A stretch of DNA of 45,339 nucleotides from a virus. Numbering within the stretch: the first letter of the stretch is position 1; every line of letters begins with the position of its first letter. This document shows positions 37,473 to 44,016 of this stretch, piece by piece. The stretch is taken from IMG/VR virus record IMGVR_UViG_3300042691_003607, positions 1 through 45,339 of that record; one strand, given 5' to 3'. Below the pieces are notes generated by a model, which ran no database searches, was not told the origin of the DNA, and worked only from the letters and a program-made list of their open reading frames with translations. A program made the translations under genes and the position numbers.

Positions 37473-39098
37473 ATGGTAGAGACATCAGGCTTGGGCTATT
37501 CGCCTAAGGATTTACAATTTGGGGCATCGGGTAGGACTAAACTTATCAATGGTGTTGTCAAGATGTCCAAGGCGGTCAAGTCAACTCTTGGCCCTGCGGG
37601 CAACACGGTCTTGATAGAGAGTCCCAATCACACACACGGTATTACGGTTACAAAGGATGGTGTTACGGTAGCCAAGTCGATTGACTTGATTGACCCTAGC
37701 GAGAACCTTGCGGTTAAGATGATGAAGGAGGCGGCTGACAAGACTGCTACGTCTGCTGGTGACGGCACGACTACTGCTATTGTGTTGACTGAGGGCTTGG
37801 TGTTGGGTGGCCTTGAGCACATCACTGAGGAGATGAACAGAACTGAGGTGTTGAGACACATGGTGGACATCAGCAACAAGGTGGTGGACAAGTTAAGGAG
37901 GAAAGCCAAGAAGGTGAGTACGTCTATGTTGGTTGACGTGGCGAGCATTAGTGCTAACAATGACCGTGAGATAGGTCGCATTATTTCTGAGGTGTACAAG
38001 GACGTGGGTAAGAGTGGTGTGGTTACTGTTGAGCGGAGCCAGACGAGTGAGACCTATGCTGAGACCACCAAGGGGTTAAAGTTTGACAGGGGGTATTTGA
38101 GCCCGCTGTTCATCAATGACGTGAAGAAGGACGAGTGTGTGTTTGACGATGTGATGGTGTTGGTTGCTGATATGGAGATAAACAACTTGATTAACATCAC
38201 TAATGTGCTGAAGCCAATTGTTGACGAGAAGAAAAAGTTGTTGATAATCTCTCCTTGTAGCACGAATGTGGTGAACACGCTTGCGGCCAATGTGATGCAG
38301 GGGGCTATTAAAGTTGTGGCTGTGCCTCCACCGAGTTTTGGCTACAAGCAGCATGAGCTGATGCATGACATTGCTATCAGTGTTGGGGCTACGTACTTCA
38401 GTGAGAAGACTGGTGATGACCTGAGCATTATGAACTACGGTCATTTGGGCCATGCGGCCAAGGTGATTGTGAGCAGGGACAAGACTGTCATTATCCGCAG
38501 TGCTGCTAAGTCTGACGAGACCTTAGTTGAGGAGCGTGTTGCCCAGTTGTGGGACGCACATAAGATTGCTACTAAGAAGGCTGACAAAGACTTCCTATTG
38601 GAGCGTATTGCTTCGCTGACTGGTGGCATTGGTGTCATCTTTGTTGGTGGTCAGACTGACCTAGAGCAGAAAGAGTTGTATGACAGGGTTGACGATGCGG
38701 TGTGTGCGGTTCGGTCAGCACTTGAGGAGGGCATATTGCCCGGGGCCGGTAAGGCATTGCTTGATGAGAGCGCTGAGCTCTATGCAGGTTTTGACTTCAA
38801 GTCAAGTTCCAAAGAGGCTGAGGCAGCGCTAAAGATTGTGGTCAACGCATTGATGGCTCCGTTCCAACAGATACTTGCCAATGCGGGGCTGAAGCCTAGT
38901 GACGTGTATGCTGACGGGACACCGGTTGGTCATGGTTACAATCTGAAGACTGGTGAGATGGGTGACCTAGTGGCTATGGGAGTCATTGACCCGCTGAAGG
39001 TAACTAGGAGCGCATTGCAGAACGCTGTCAGCGTAGCGACTACTATTCTATCCACCAATGCCATTATTACAATGGCACGTAGCTATGAGCAACAATGA
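37473..39098 (+). CDS. groEL: Phage-encoded GroEL-type chaperonin (541 aa)
   Basis: A full-length group I chaperonin subunit. It has KSTLGPAGNTVLIE, TVTKDGVTVAKSI, the ATP loop AGDGTTTAIVL (about residues 96-106), the equatorial DDAV Asp that catalyses hydrolysis (about 405), and a GAG at about 422-424 where cellular GroEL usually has GGG. The apical middle (DVMVLVADMEINNLINITNVL) and the C-terminal YNLKTGEMGDLVAMGVIDPLKVTR are conserved. The Gly-Gly-Met tail of bacterial GroEL is absent: it ends MARSYEQQ. I chose the ATG at 37473 after AAATCAAATCAA; the earlier in-frame start lies at the promoter. It overlaps groES by four bases. Confidence 0.95.
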   Translation: MVETSGLGYSPKDLQFGASGRTKLINGVVKMSKAVKSTLGPAGNTVLIESPNHTHGITVTKDGVTVAKSIDLIDPSENLAVKMMKEAADKTATSAGDGTTTAIVLTEGLVLGGLEHITEEMNRTEVLRHMVDISNKVVDKLRRKAKKVSTSMLVDVASISANNDREIGRIISEVYKDVGKSGVVTVERSQTSETYAETTKGLKFDRGYLSPLFINDVKKDECVFDDVMVLVADMEINNLINITNVLKPIVDEKKKLLIISPCSTNVVNTLAANVMQGAIKVVAVPPPSFGYKQHELMHDIAISVGATYFSEKTGDDLSIMNYGHLGHAAKVIVSRDKTVIIRSAAKSDETLVEERVAQLWDAHKIATKKADKDFLLERIASLTGGIGVIFVGGQTDLEQKELYDRVDDAVCAVRSALEEGILPGAGKALLDESAELYAGFDFKSSSKEAEAALKIVVNALMAPFQQILANAGLKPSDVYADGTPVGHGYNLKTGEMGDLVAMGVIDPLKVTRSALQNAVSVATTILSTNAIITMARSYEQQ

Positions 39099-39352
39099 GA
39101 CCAATAGGGAAATATATTGTAGTCCGTGACATTCAGGAGACTATCAAGATTGAGAGTGGGTTGATACTCTCAGGAGATGACACAAATCAACTTAGATACA
39201 AACGTGCTGAGGTGATTGCTACTGGAACTGACGTGAGTGTCATTGAGGAGGGTGAGGAGTTGTACTATGACAAGGCCAATACCTTTACGATGCTTATCAA
39301 TGACGAGCAGTTCACAATAATTTCTGAGCGTGACGTGGTGGTGGTGATTTAA
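39095..39352 (+). CDS. groES: Phage-encoded GroES-type co-chaperonin (85 aa)
   Basis: An 85-residue GroES-like protein: RPIGKYIVVRDI at the start (as RPLHDRVIVKR in GroES), a mobile loop with ESGLILSGDD (SGLIL for the usual GGIVL), RAEVIATGTDV, and ISERDVVVVI at the end, equivalent to MSESDILAIVE. It is slightly shorter than cellular GroES (about 97) and lacks the roof extension. It is translated from an ATGA overlap with groEL, so both subunits are made together. It would cap the phage ring to fold virion proteins. Confidence 0.9.
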   Translation: MRPIGKYIVVRDIQETIKIESGLILSGDDTNQLRYKRAEVIATGTDVSVIEEGEELYYDKANTFTMLINDEQFTIISERDVVVVI

Positions 39353-39798
39353 TCACCACCTCTTTTTTTTAATCGCTGCTCCTTGCAGTGTTGGTTCATC
39401 AAAATAATCATGTTCCTGTAAACCTTGTCTGAGTATGACACGTTCTTGTGGAACATGGGGTTTGCTGCTAGGCTTGTTGGAATCTCTTCGCCGTTTAGTT
39501 TGCGGTAGATGTCAAGAACCATTCGTGTAGCCTTGTAACTTAGCTGGTACAGGGCTTTGCCATTGAAGCTACGTCTTCTGAACGTCTCAATCCAGCCATC
39601 TCTGTGTAAATCTTTGAAGCGGTCTTTACTCCAGCTTACAATTTGAGCATATTCGTCAAACTTATCTTTGCTAAAGTACCCTTCTGAGTAGAGAAACAGG
39701 ATTACATCGAGGTCCGCTTGGCTTAATCCATGCTTCATTTTCATGTAATACCTGATGACTCTCCAAAATTTTAGGTAGTCATTTGGTGGTGGTTTCAT
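39349..39798 (-). CDS. Winged-helix DNA-binding protein, MarR-like (149 aa)
   Basis: A 149-residue protein with a helix KHGLSQADLDVILFLYSEG, a recognition-helix region (WSKDRFKDLHRDGWIETF), a wing-like RRRSFNGKALYQLS and a long dimerisation-like helix (KATRMVLDIYRKL). This fits a MarR/PadR-type winged helix. It converges on groES with a shared TTAA stop, and its promoter overlaps that of the next plus-strand operon. It may regulate the groE operon or the late genes. Confidence 0.65.
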   Translation of the reverse strand: MKPPPNDYLKFWRVIRYYMKMKHGLSQADLDVILFLYSEGYFSKDKFDEYAQIVSWSKDRFKDLHRDGWIETFRRRSFNGKALYQLSYKATRMVLDIYRKLNGEEIPTSLAANPMFHKNVSYSDKVYRNMIILMNQHCKEQRLKKRGGD

Positions 39799-39813
39799 TT
39801 AATTTAATTTTAT

Positions 39814-39821
39814 TACATTTG
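39814..39821 (+). promoter_or_regulatory. Candidate -7 promoter box (TACATTTG), plus strand
   Basis: TACATTTG fits TAnnTTTG and lies 26 bases before the ATG at 39848. It faces the minus-strand box just downstream, so the two promoters overlap face to face. Confidence 0.55.
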
Positions 39822-39826
39822 TAAAG

Positions 39827-39834
39827 CAAAGTTA
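39827..39834 (-). promoter_or_regulatory. Candidate -7 promoter box (TAACTTTG), minus strand
   Basis: On the minus strand TAACTTTG fits TAnnTTTG, 28 bases before the ATG at 39798 of the winged-helix gene. No TTG is visible upstream. Confidence 0.5.
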
Positions 39835-39847
39835 AAAAATTATAGCT

Positions 39848-40084
39848 ATGGCAGAGGACAAAAAACCAAAGAAAATTGAGGATGAGGTAAAGAGCCTTCG
39901 TCAAGAGTTGGACGCTATAACTTTCAAAAACAAGCAATCTGAGGATATTGCAGCTATGCAAGCCGGCAAGCAAAAGTTAAAAGACAAGATGGCAAAGAAC
40001 AGAGAGCGCCGAGTAGGTTCCTCTGGTCGTATATCAGGCTTGGGAAAATTAGAAGGATTAGCTACATTTAAAACCAAATACTAA
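39848..40084 (+). CDS. Small basic helical protein (78 aa)
   Basis: A 78-residue Lys/Glu-rich protein with coiled-coil helix (EDEVKSLRQELDAITFKNKQ) and a basic C-terminus. It opens the plus-strand late operon of small proteins. No family recognised. Confidence 0.6.
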   Translation: MAEDKKPKKIEDEVKSLRQELDAITFKNKQSEDIAAMQAGKQKLKDKMAKNRERRVGSSGRISGLGKLEGLATFKTKY

Positions 40085-40089
40085 GCAAA

Positions 40090-40278
40090 ATGAAAAAATC
40101 AGTTCCAAATCTTCCTGCATCTTCAAAGTTGCAGCCTCCTTCAGGTGGTGGACCATCTATCAAAGGAGCATTGAAAGCGAAGCCCTTGGCTATGTCAGGT
40201 GGTGTTCCATCAAAAGGCGCAAAATCAGTAGTAGCATCAGGTGGTGTTGCTAAGAAGCTTGTTAAAAAAGCAAAGTAA
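40090..40278 (+). CDS. Lys/Ser/Pro/Gly-rich small protein (62 aa)
   Basis: A 62-residue low-complexity protein (PNLPASSKLQPPSGGGPSIK near the start; KKLVKKAK at the end) with repeats of S-G-G-V. The basic composition suggests nucleic-acid or virion packaging. Its stop overlaps the next start. Confidence 0.55.
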   Translation: MKKSVPNLPASSKLQPPSGGGPSIKGALKAKPLAMSGGVPSKGAKSVVASGGVAKKLVKKAK

Positions 40279-40394
40279 TGATGAAAGGTAAAGCATTGGC
40301 TGCAGGCGCAATGGTCGCTAAGGCTGTAAAGAAAGTGGGTAAAGTTGCCAAGAAAGTTGACAAGGCAATGGACAAGAAAATGAAAAAGAAGTAA
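40278..40394 (+). CDS. Very small Lys-rich protein (38 aa)
   Basis: Found by eye: ATG at 40278 overlaps the previous stop (TAATG), stop at 40394. The product has 15 lysines in 38 residues (AVKKVGKVAKKVDKAMDKKM), a basic amphipathic helix. Likely nucleic-acid associated; function unknown. Confidence 0.6.
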   Translation: MMKGKALAAGAMVAKAVKKVGKVAKKVDKAMDKKMKKK

Positions 40395-40396
40395 TT

Positions 40397-40537
40397 ATGG
40401 CAAAGTCAAAATTAGTTGAAAAGCCAGTAGAAGAAGAAGCAAAGCCAGTTCAGAAGGCTCCTGCTCCTGTTGTTGAGGAAGTTAAAGAAGAGGTTGTTGC
40501 CGACCCCGGCAATACAACCAGAGGATTCCGTCAATAA
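40397..40537 (+). CDS. Small acidic protein with basic start and Arg end (46 aa)
   Basis: Found by eye: ATG at 40397, stop at 40537. A low-complexity Glu/Val/Pro/Ala protein (VEEEAKPVQKAPAPVVEEV) ending NTTRGFRQ. The ending is reminiscent of conserved C-termini of small phage proteins, but no function is known. Confidence 0.55.
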   Translation: MAKSKLVEKPVEEEAKPVQKAPAPVVEEVKEEVVADPGNTTRGFRQ

Positions 40538-40543
40538 TCTACT

Positions 40544-40834
40544 ATGGCTGACAAGTCTAAGATGTCATGTAACCGTCCTGTTGCTTCGGACCGCCCGGGC
40601 AAGAAGAAGATGGTTAAAGCTTGTTCCGGAGGGGAGGAAAAACTCCTCCACTTTGGAGCAAAGGGCTATGGACATAACTATAGTTCAGCAGCCAGAAAAA
40701 GTTTTAAGGCTCGTCATAGCTGTGACACGGCAACTGACAAGTTAACGCCACGCTACTGGGCGTGCAAGAACCTATGGGCAGGCCCGGGGGGTTCAACCAA
40801 ATCATCACCCAAAGGACGTAGAGGTAAATACTAA
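40544..40834 (+). CDS. Conserved small phage protein, GAKGYGHNYSSAARKSFKARH type (96 aa)
   Basis: A 96-residue protein of a family repeatedly seen in marine and freshwater phages: an M-V-K-A-C-x-G-G-E-E-K opening, HFGAKGYGHNYSSAARKSF, a conserved ARHSCDTATDKLTPRYWACKNLW block and a basic Gly/Ser end. Cys and His spacing suggests a small zinc-binding or compact fold. Function is unknown, probably virion-related, since it travels with the small basic proteins here. Confidence 0.7.
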   Translation: MADKSKMSCNRPVASDRPGKKKMVKACSGGEEKLLHFGAKGYGHNYSSAARKSFKARHSCDTATDKLTPRYWACKNLWAGPGGSTKSSPKGRRGKY

Positions 40835-40838
40835 GACT

Positions 40839-40943
40839 ATGAAAAAGACTAAGAAATCTTTCCCTGACGTAAATAAAGACGGTAAGGTGACAAAGAAAGA
40901 TGTATTAATGGCTAAGGGAGTAATTCCTAAAAAGAAAAAATAA
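40839..40943 (+). CDS. EF-hand/dockerin-like mini-protein (34 aa)
   Basis: Found by eye: ATG at 40839, stop at 40943 overlapping the next ATG. The 34-residue product contains DVNKDGKVTKKDV, a perfect EF-hand/dockerin-type calcium loop (D-x-N-x-D-G-x-V-x-x-x-D), followed by LMAKGVIPKKKK. Known only as a small phage protein in this type of cluster; calcium binding is inferred from the loop. Confidence 0.65.
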   Translation: MKKTKKSFPDVNKDGKVTKKDVLMAKGVIPKKKK

Positions 40944-41203
40944 TGGCAACTCAAAAGTTTATGGGTAGAGGTCATCTTCTTGAAAGATTGGCAGCTCAAG
41001 TAGGCGATAAAGGGTTAGCTATAGCTATTTTACAGAAGCGAGGTCATTTAAAGGCTGATGGGAAAACATATACTCAGGAGGGCATGAAAAGAAATGTAAT
41101 GACTGCTGAGGAGAGAGCAAAAGATAGGGCTTCAAAATCAACAGGGAGACCTAAAAAAGATTTTAAGTATAATCCACTTACTAATACTGCAAAGCTAAAA
41201 TGA
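40943..41203 (+). CDS. Basic helical protein of unknown function (86 aa)
   Basis: An 86-residue basic, helical protein (GHLLERLAAQVGDKGLAIAIL, then TAEERAKDRASKS). Start overlaps the stop of the EF-hand gene; its stop overlaps the next gene by four bases. No family recognised. Confidence 0.6.
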   Translation: MATQKFMGRGHLLERLAAQVGDKGLAIAILQKRGHLKADGKTYTQEGMKRNVMTAEERAKDRASKSTGRPKKDFKYNPLTNTAKLK

Positions 41204-41535
41204 AAGACGCTTGCTACAAAAAGGTAAAGGCATCGTATGATGTGTTCCCTTCCGCTAGGGCTTCACAGGCTATTGCTAAATGTCGTAAGGCATCTGGTAG
41301 TGTGAGGAAGTCAGAGGAGGGCACAAGTCTCAAGCGTTGGGAGAAAGAGAAGTGGCAAGATACCAAGACTGGTAAAGCCTGTGGTGCCGGTGGTAAGAAT
41401 GAATACTGCCGTCCAACAACACGAGTGTCTTCAAAGACACCAAAGACAAAGAGTGAAATTAGCCCATCAAAACTTGCTGCTAAAAAGGCTGAGAAGTCAA
41501 GAGTAGGTATGGGTAAAAGAATTTCAAAAGTTTAG
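41200..41535 (+). CDS. DUF5872-like basic protein (111 aa)
   Basis: An 111-residue basic protein beginning KDACYKKVKASYDVFPSARA, followed by KCRKASG, then LKRWEKEKWQDTKTGKACG. This Cys/Lys-rich pattern resembles DUF5872-type phage and giant-virus proteins of unknown function. A palindrome copy lies in the gene at 41425, reading R-V-S-S-K-T-P. Confidence 0.65.
   Translation: MKDACYKKVKASYDVFPSARASQAIAKCRKASGSVRKSEEGTSLKRWEKEKWQDTKTGKACGAGGKNEYCRPTTRVSSKTPKTKSEISPSKLAAKKAEKSRVGMGKRISKV
41425..41440. repeat. 16-bp palindrome GTGTCTT-CA-AAGACAC
   Basis: Perfect copy inside the DUF5872-like gene, in the frame that reads V-S-S-K-T. Confidence 0.85.
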
Positions 41536-41543
41536 TATATTTG
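41536..41543 (+). promoter_or_regulatory. Candidate -7 promoter box (TATATTTG)
   Basis: TATATTTG directly after the previous stop and 21 bases before the ATG at 41565. No TTG at -33. It may start a separate late transcript. Confidence 0.5.
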
Positions 41544-41564
41544 TTCAAATTAAAATCTAATCAA

Positions 41565-41966
41565 ATGGCAACCAAAGTAAACAAGTCAAATGCAGAGTTA
41601 CTGGAGTTAGTACGTTCATTGAACATGACTCCTACAGAAAAAGGAAGTAAGGCTGAGGCTAAAATCAAAAAGATTGCTGAGAAAATCAAGCCATTGTTCG
41701 AAGCTTACAATGAGAAGCGTGAGGACATTCGCTTAGACCACGCTCATACTGAGTCCAACGGTGTGTTGGATTTGAATGAGAAAGGTGAGTACAAGTTCAC
41801 CAAGGATGGTATTAAGGCGATGGCAAAGGATATGAAGAAGCTTCTTGATGATACGTTTGAGTTTTATCAATTTACATTTTCAACCGAAGGTATCGACAGC
41901 TTCAAGTTCCTCGCAGGATGGGTTGAAGGCATAGAGCCTGAGCAACCATCTGAAAGCGATGAATAA
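41565..41966 (+). CDS. Helical protein of unknown function (133 aa)
   Basis: I chose the ATG at 41565 after AATCTAATCAA; the earlier frame lies at the promoter. A 133-residue helical, charged protein (ELLELVRSLNMTPTEKGS, KIKPLFEAYNEKREDIRLD). A hairpin terminator follows. No family recognised. Confidence 0.6.
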   Translation: MATKVNKSNAELLELVRSLNMTPTEKGSKAEAKIKKIAEKIKPLFEAYNEKREDIRLDHAHTESNGVLDLNEKGEYKFTKDGIKAMAKDMKKLLDDTFEFYQFTFSTEGIDSFKFLAGWVEGIEPEQPSESDE

Positions 41967-41998
41967 TAAAGTAGTTAGACAACTTATGTAATAAGCAA

Positions 41999-42025
41999 GG
42001 CATCAGCTCTATCTGGGTTGATGCC
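41999..42025 (+). terminator. Hairpin terminator candidate
   Basis: GGCATCA and TGATGCC form a perfect 7-bp stem with a 13-base loop, followed by a moderately T-rich stretch (ATTGTTATTTCT). Confidence 0.6.
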
Positions 42026-42056
42026 ATTGTTATTTCTACCCAACAAAAAAAAAGTT

Positions 42057-42218
42057 ATGAAAAGCAAAGGACTAGGAGATACGATTGAAAAGGTTACTAC
42101 CGCTACAGGAATTAAAAAAGTAGTCGAAGCAGTTAGTGCAGCCACAGGCAAAGATTGTGGATGTAAAGCACGCAGAGACGCATTAAATAGAGCATTTCCT
42201 TATCAAGACAACAAATAA
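42057..42218 (+). CDS. Small protein with CGC motif (53 aa)
   Basis: I chose the ATG at 42057 after an A-rich leader; the longer frame overlaps the terminator. A 53-residue protein with helical VVEAVSAATGKDCGC and KARRDALNRAFP. The ATGKDCGCKARRDALN segment is a recurrent small phage motif, but function is unknown. Confidence 0.55.
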   Translation: MKSKGLGDTIEKVTTATGIKKVVEAVSAATGKDCGCKARRDALNRAFPYQDNK

Positions 42219-42223
42219 AAGAT

Positions 42224-42709
42224 ATGTCAGTTTTCAAATCACAATTCTCAAGAGCACTAGAGGTTATCAAAAGCGATAATGCTAACGTGCCATTCCCAGC
42301 TGAGATTAAGTCAGCTACAAATACAAGTGCTGTTACCGACCAATTGGTTGACTCTACAGGTGACTTTATCAATTTAAACGTAAAGACCGGTGACATTGTG
42401 TACAACACTACTGATGGCTTAGCTGCTACAGTATTGTCTGTAACAAGTGCTACTGTAATTGTTCTTAACGCAGACATTTTTTCTGCCTCTGGAAAAGCGT
42501 ACACTATCTACCAAGCAAGTTCTCAAACAACTATCGGCAACCAAGGATGTAATCTTTACATTGGTGGTGCTGGTAACGTAAAGGTTACTACTATTGGTGG
42601 AGACATTGTTACGTTTACTGCTCCAACTGTAGGTCAAGTATTGCCGGTTCAGGTGATTAAACTTCACGCAACAGGAACTTCAGCAACTCTTATTGACGCA
42701 CTTTGGTAA
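42224..42709 (+). CDS. Capsid decoration/spike-like protein (161 aa)
   Basis: A 161-residue beta-rich protein with many Thr/Ser/Gly/Val, including NLYIGGAGNVKVTTIGGDIV and VLPVQVIKLHATGT. This pattern is found in decoration or head-fibre proteins of aquatic phages that bind the capsid surface. No signal peptide. Assignment by composition and pattern only. Confidence 0.6.
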   Translation: MSVFKSQFSRALEVIKSDNANVPFPAEIKSATNTSAVTDQLVDSTGDFINLNVKTGDIVYNTTDGLAATVLSVTSATVIVLNADIFSASGKAYTIYQASSQTTIGNQGCNLYIGGAGNVKVTTIGGDIVTFTAPTVGQVLPVQVIKLHATGTSATLIDALW

Positions 42710-42718
42710 GACAGAAAA

Positions 42719-43006
42719 ATGAATCCTCAAGAAAACAATAGGCTTGATTATATGGCGACAGAATTGGATGCGCTAAAAAAGGATATGGCTGAGGTTAAGT
42801 CTATGGTTACTGATATGTACCATATATTGTCAGGTAACCCCATTGACAAAGATTCAAACGGAATGATTGGAGACTTGAGGACCATGAAGAAAGAGGTCTA
42901 CGAATTGAAATCTGAATTAAAAAAATACAAGAATTATTTCTATGCCCTTGTGACCCTTGTTGGTCTAGGGGCATTGAAGGTAATTGTTGAAATACTAAAA
43001 GGATAA
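42719..43006 (+). CDS. Coiled-coil protein with C-terminal membrane helix, XhlA/holin-like (95 aa)
   Basis: A 95-residue protein with two coiled-coil segments (ELDALKKDMAEVKSMVTDM and EVYELKSELKKYKNY) and a single C-terminal hydrophobic helix (FYALVTLVGLGALKVIVEIL). This is the layout of XhlA-type haemolysin/holin-associated proteins. It lies at the head of the lysis cassette, coupled to the next gene by a stop-start overlap. Confidence 0.6.
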   Translation: MNPQENNRLDYMATELDALKKDMAEVKSMVTDMYHILSGNPIDKDSNGMIGDLRTMKKEVYELKSELKKYKNYFYALVTLVGLGALKVIVEILKG

Positions 43007-43128
43007 TGGCAAAATCTGTATCAAGCGTTAAGAAAGTTAGCTTCGGTAAAAGAAGAAATGGAAAAGCAAAGAAGGCTTATTCAAATCCATTAAACAAACC
43101 TAAAAAATATAGAGGACAGGGACGATGA
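43006..43128 (+). CDS. Very small basic protein (40 aa)
   Basis: Found by eye: ATG at 43006 overlaps the previous stop (TAATG), stop at 43128 overlaps the next gene by ATGA. The product is a Lys/Arg/Gly-rich peptide (VSFGKRRNGKAKKAYSNPLN, ending YRGQGR). Motif KRRNGKAKKAY with a YRGQGR end recurs in phage genomes, function unknown. Confidence 0.6.
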   Translation: MAKSVSSVKKVSFGKRRNGKAKKAYSNPLNKPKKYRGQGR

Positions 43129-43370
43129 AAAAGTTTTTCGAATGGCTTAGTGGATTCTTATCTGAGAATGGTCAAGCATCAAGCAAGAGGTTTGTTGGGG
43201 TGTTTAGTGCAATTGCACTTTGTTACACGCTTTACGCTAACCATGATGCGGTCAATGAGCCATCCGAGGCCCTCGTATATTCAGTAGCTGCATTATCTGC
43301 AGCTGCCTTAGGTATTACCGCAGCCGAAAAGATATTTAACAAAGGAAAAAATAAAGAAGAAAATGAGTGA
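43125..43370 (+). CDS. Two-span holin-like membrane protein (81 aa)
   Basis: An 81-residue protein with two hydrophobic segments (FVGVFSAIALCYTLYA, about residues 23-38, and LVYSVAALSAAALGITAA, about 50-67) and a Lys/Glu-rich cytoplasmic tail. This is the layout of class II holins. It lies next to spanin-like and endolysin genes, so a holin or pinholin role is likely. Confidence 0.65.
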   Translation: MKKFFEWLSGFLSENGQASSKRFVGVFSAIALCYTLYANHDAVNEPSEALVYSVAALSAAALGITAAEKIFNKGKNKEENE

Positions 43371-43650
43371 GAAAACAGAAATCAAGGCTAATCCATTGCC
43401 GATTAGCTTTGCAGAATTTGCAAAAGAGCCTGTAAAAGGATTGCTATTTATTGTAATAATTGCAATCGGTTACCTATACATAGATGGAAAAATTAACTAC
43501 ACTAGCCAAATTGAAAAGCAAGGTCAAAAAATTGATGCCTTAGAATTGAAGATTGACAACGCTACAATGAATCTAAAGCGTTCCGATAGTTTACTTTCTG
43601 CTTCTTTGGCTAAGCTGACTACTTTGCAAGAACTTGGTAAAATCAAATAA
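43363..43650 (+). CDS. Inner-membrane spanin-like or lysis-accessory protein (95 aa)
   Basis: A 95-residue protein with an N-terminal hydrophobic segment (VKGLLFIVIIAIGYLYI, about residues 24-40) and a coiled-coil tail (KQGQKIDALELKIDNATM), as in i-spanins. It is followed by a lipoprotein, the usual i-spanin/o-spanin order. It overlaps the holin-like gene by eight bases. Confidence 0.6.
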   Translation: MSEKTEIKANPLPISFAEFAKEPVKGLLFIVIIAIGYLYIDGKINYTSQIEKQGQKIDALELKIDNATMNLKRSDSLLSASLAKLTTLQELGKIK

Positions 43651-43652
43651 GT

Positions 43653-44012
43653 ATGAAATACTTAGCTATTTTATTCTTGCTTTTTTTAATTGCCTGCGGT
43701 AAAAAGGAAGAAGTAATTGAAGAGCAAGTGACAGACAGTTTATTTGTCAAAAGTGATAGCCTATTTCAACAGGCTATTGTTACGCTGCCAAAATCAGACA
43801 AGCAGTTTACGCAAATGGTTGAAAAAGTGGATAAGAAAATTGAAACGCTAAAGACTGAGGTTATTGTAGCTAAGAAAGCCATTGAGTTGGCAAAGGCAGA
43901 AAAGACAATAGTTTACATTAGAGATACAATTTATATCAAAGAAGAAAAGAATTTTTGGGGCAAAAAAAAGATTACCATAGATTCTGTTGGCTTAGATTCA
44001 CTTAAAAATTAA
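43653..44012 (+). CDS. Lipoprotein, outer-membrane spanin candidate (119 aa)
   Basis: A 119-residue protein with a lipoprotein signal: MKYLAILFLLFLIAC, lipobox LIAC with Cys15. The mature part is charged and helical with a coiled-coil-like stretch (ETLKTEVIVAKKAIELAKAE). After the i-spanin-like gene this suits an o-spanin, though it is longer than most and could be another lysis lipoprotein. Confidence 0.65.
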   Translation: MKYLAILFLLFLIACGKKEEVIEEQVTDSLFVKSDSLFQQAIVTLPKSDKQFTQMVEKVDKKIETLKTEVIVAKKAIELAKAEKTIVYIRDTIYIKEEKNFWGKKKITIDSVGLDSLKN

Positions 44013-44016
44013 GTAA

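Noticed and set aside
373-41440. The 16-bp palindrome as an ordinary terminator
   Set aside because: Only the copy at 373 has a T-run in the right place; four copies lie inside genes, where a terminator would be harmful.
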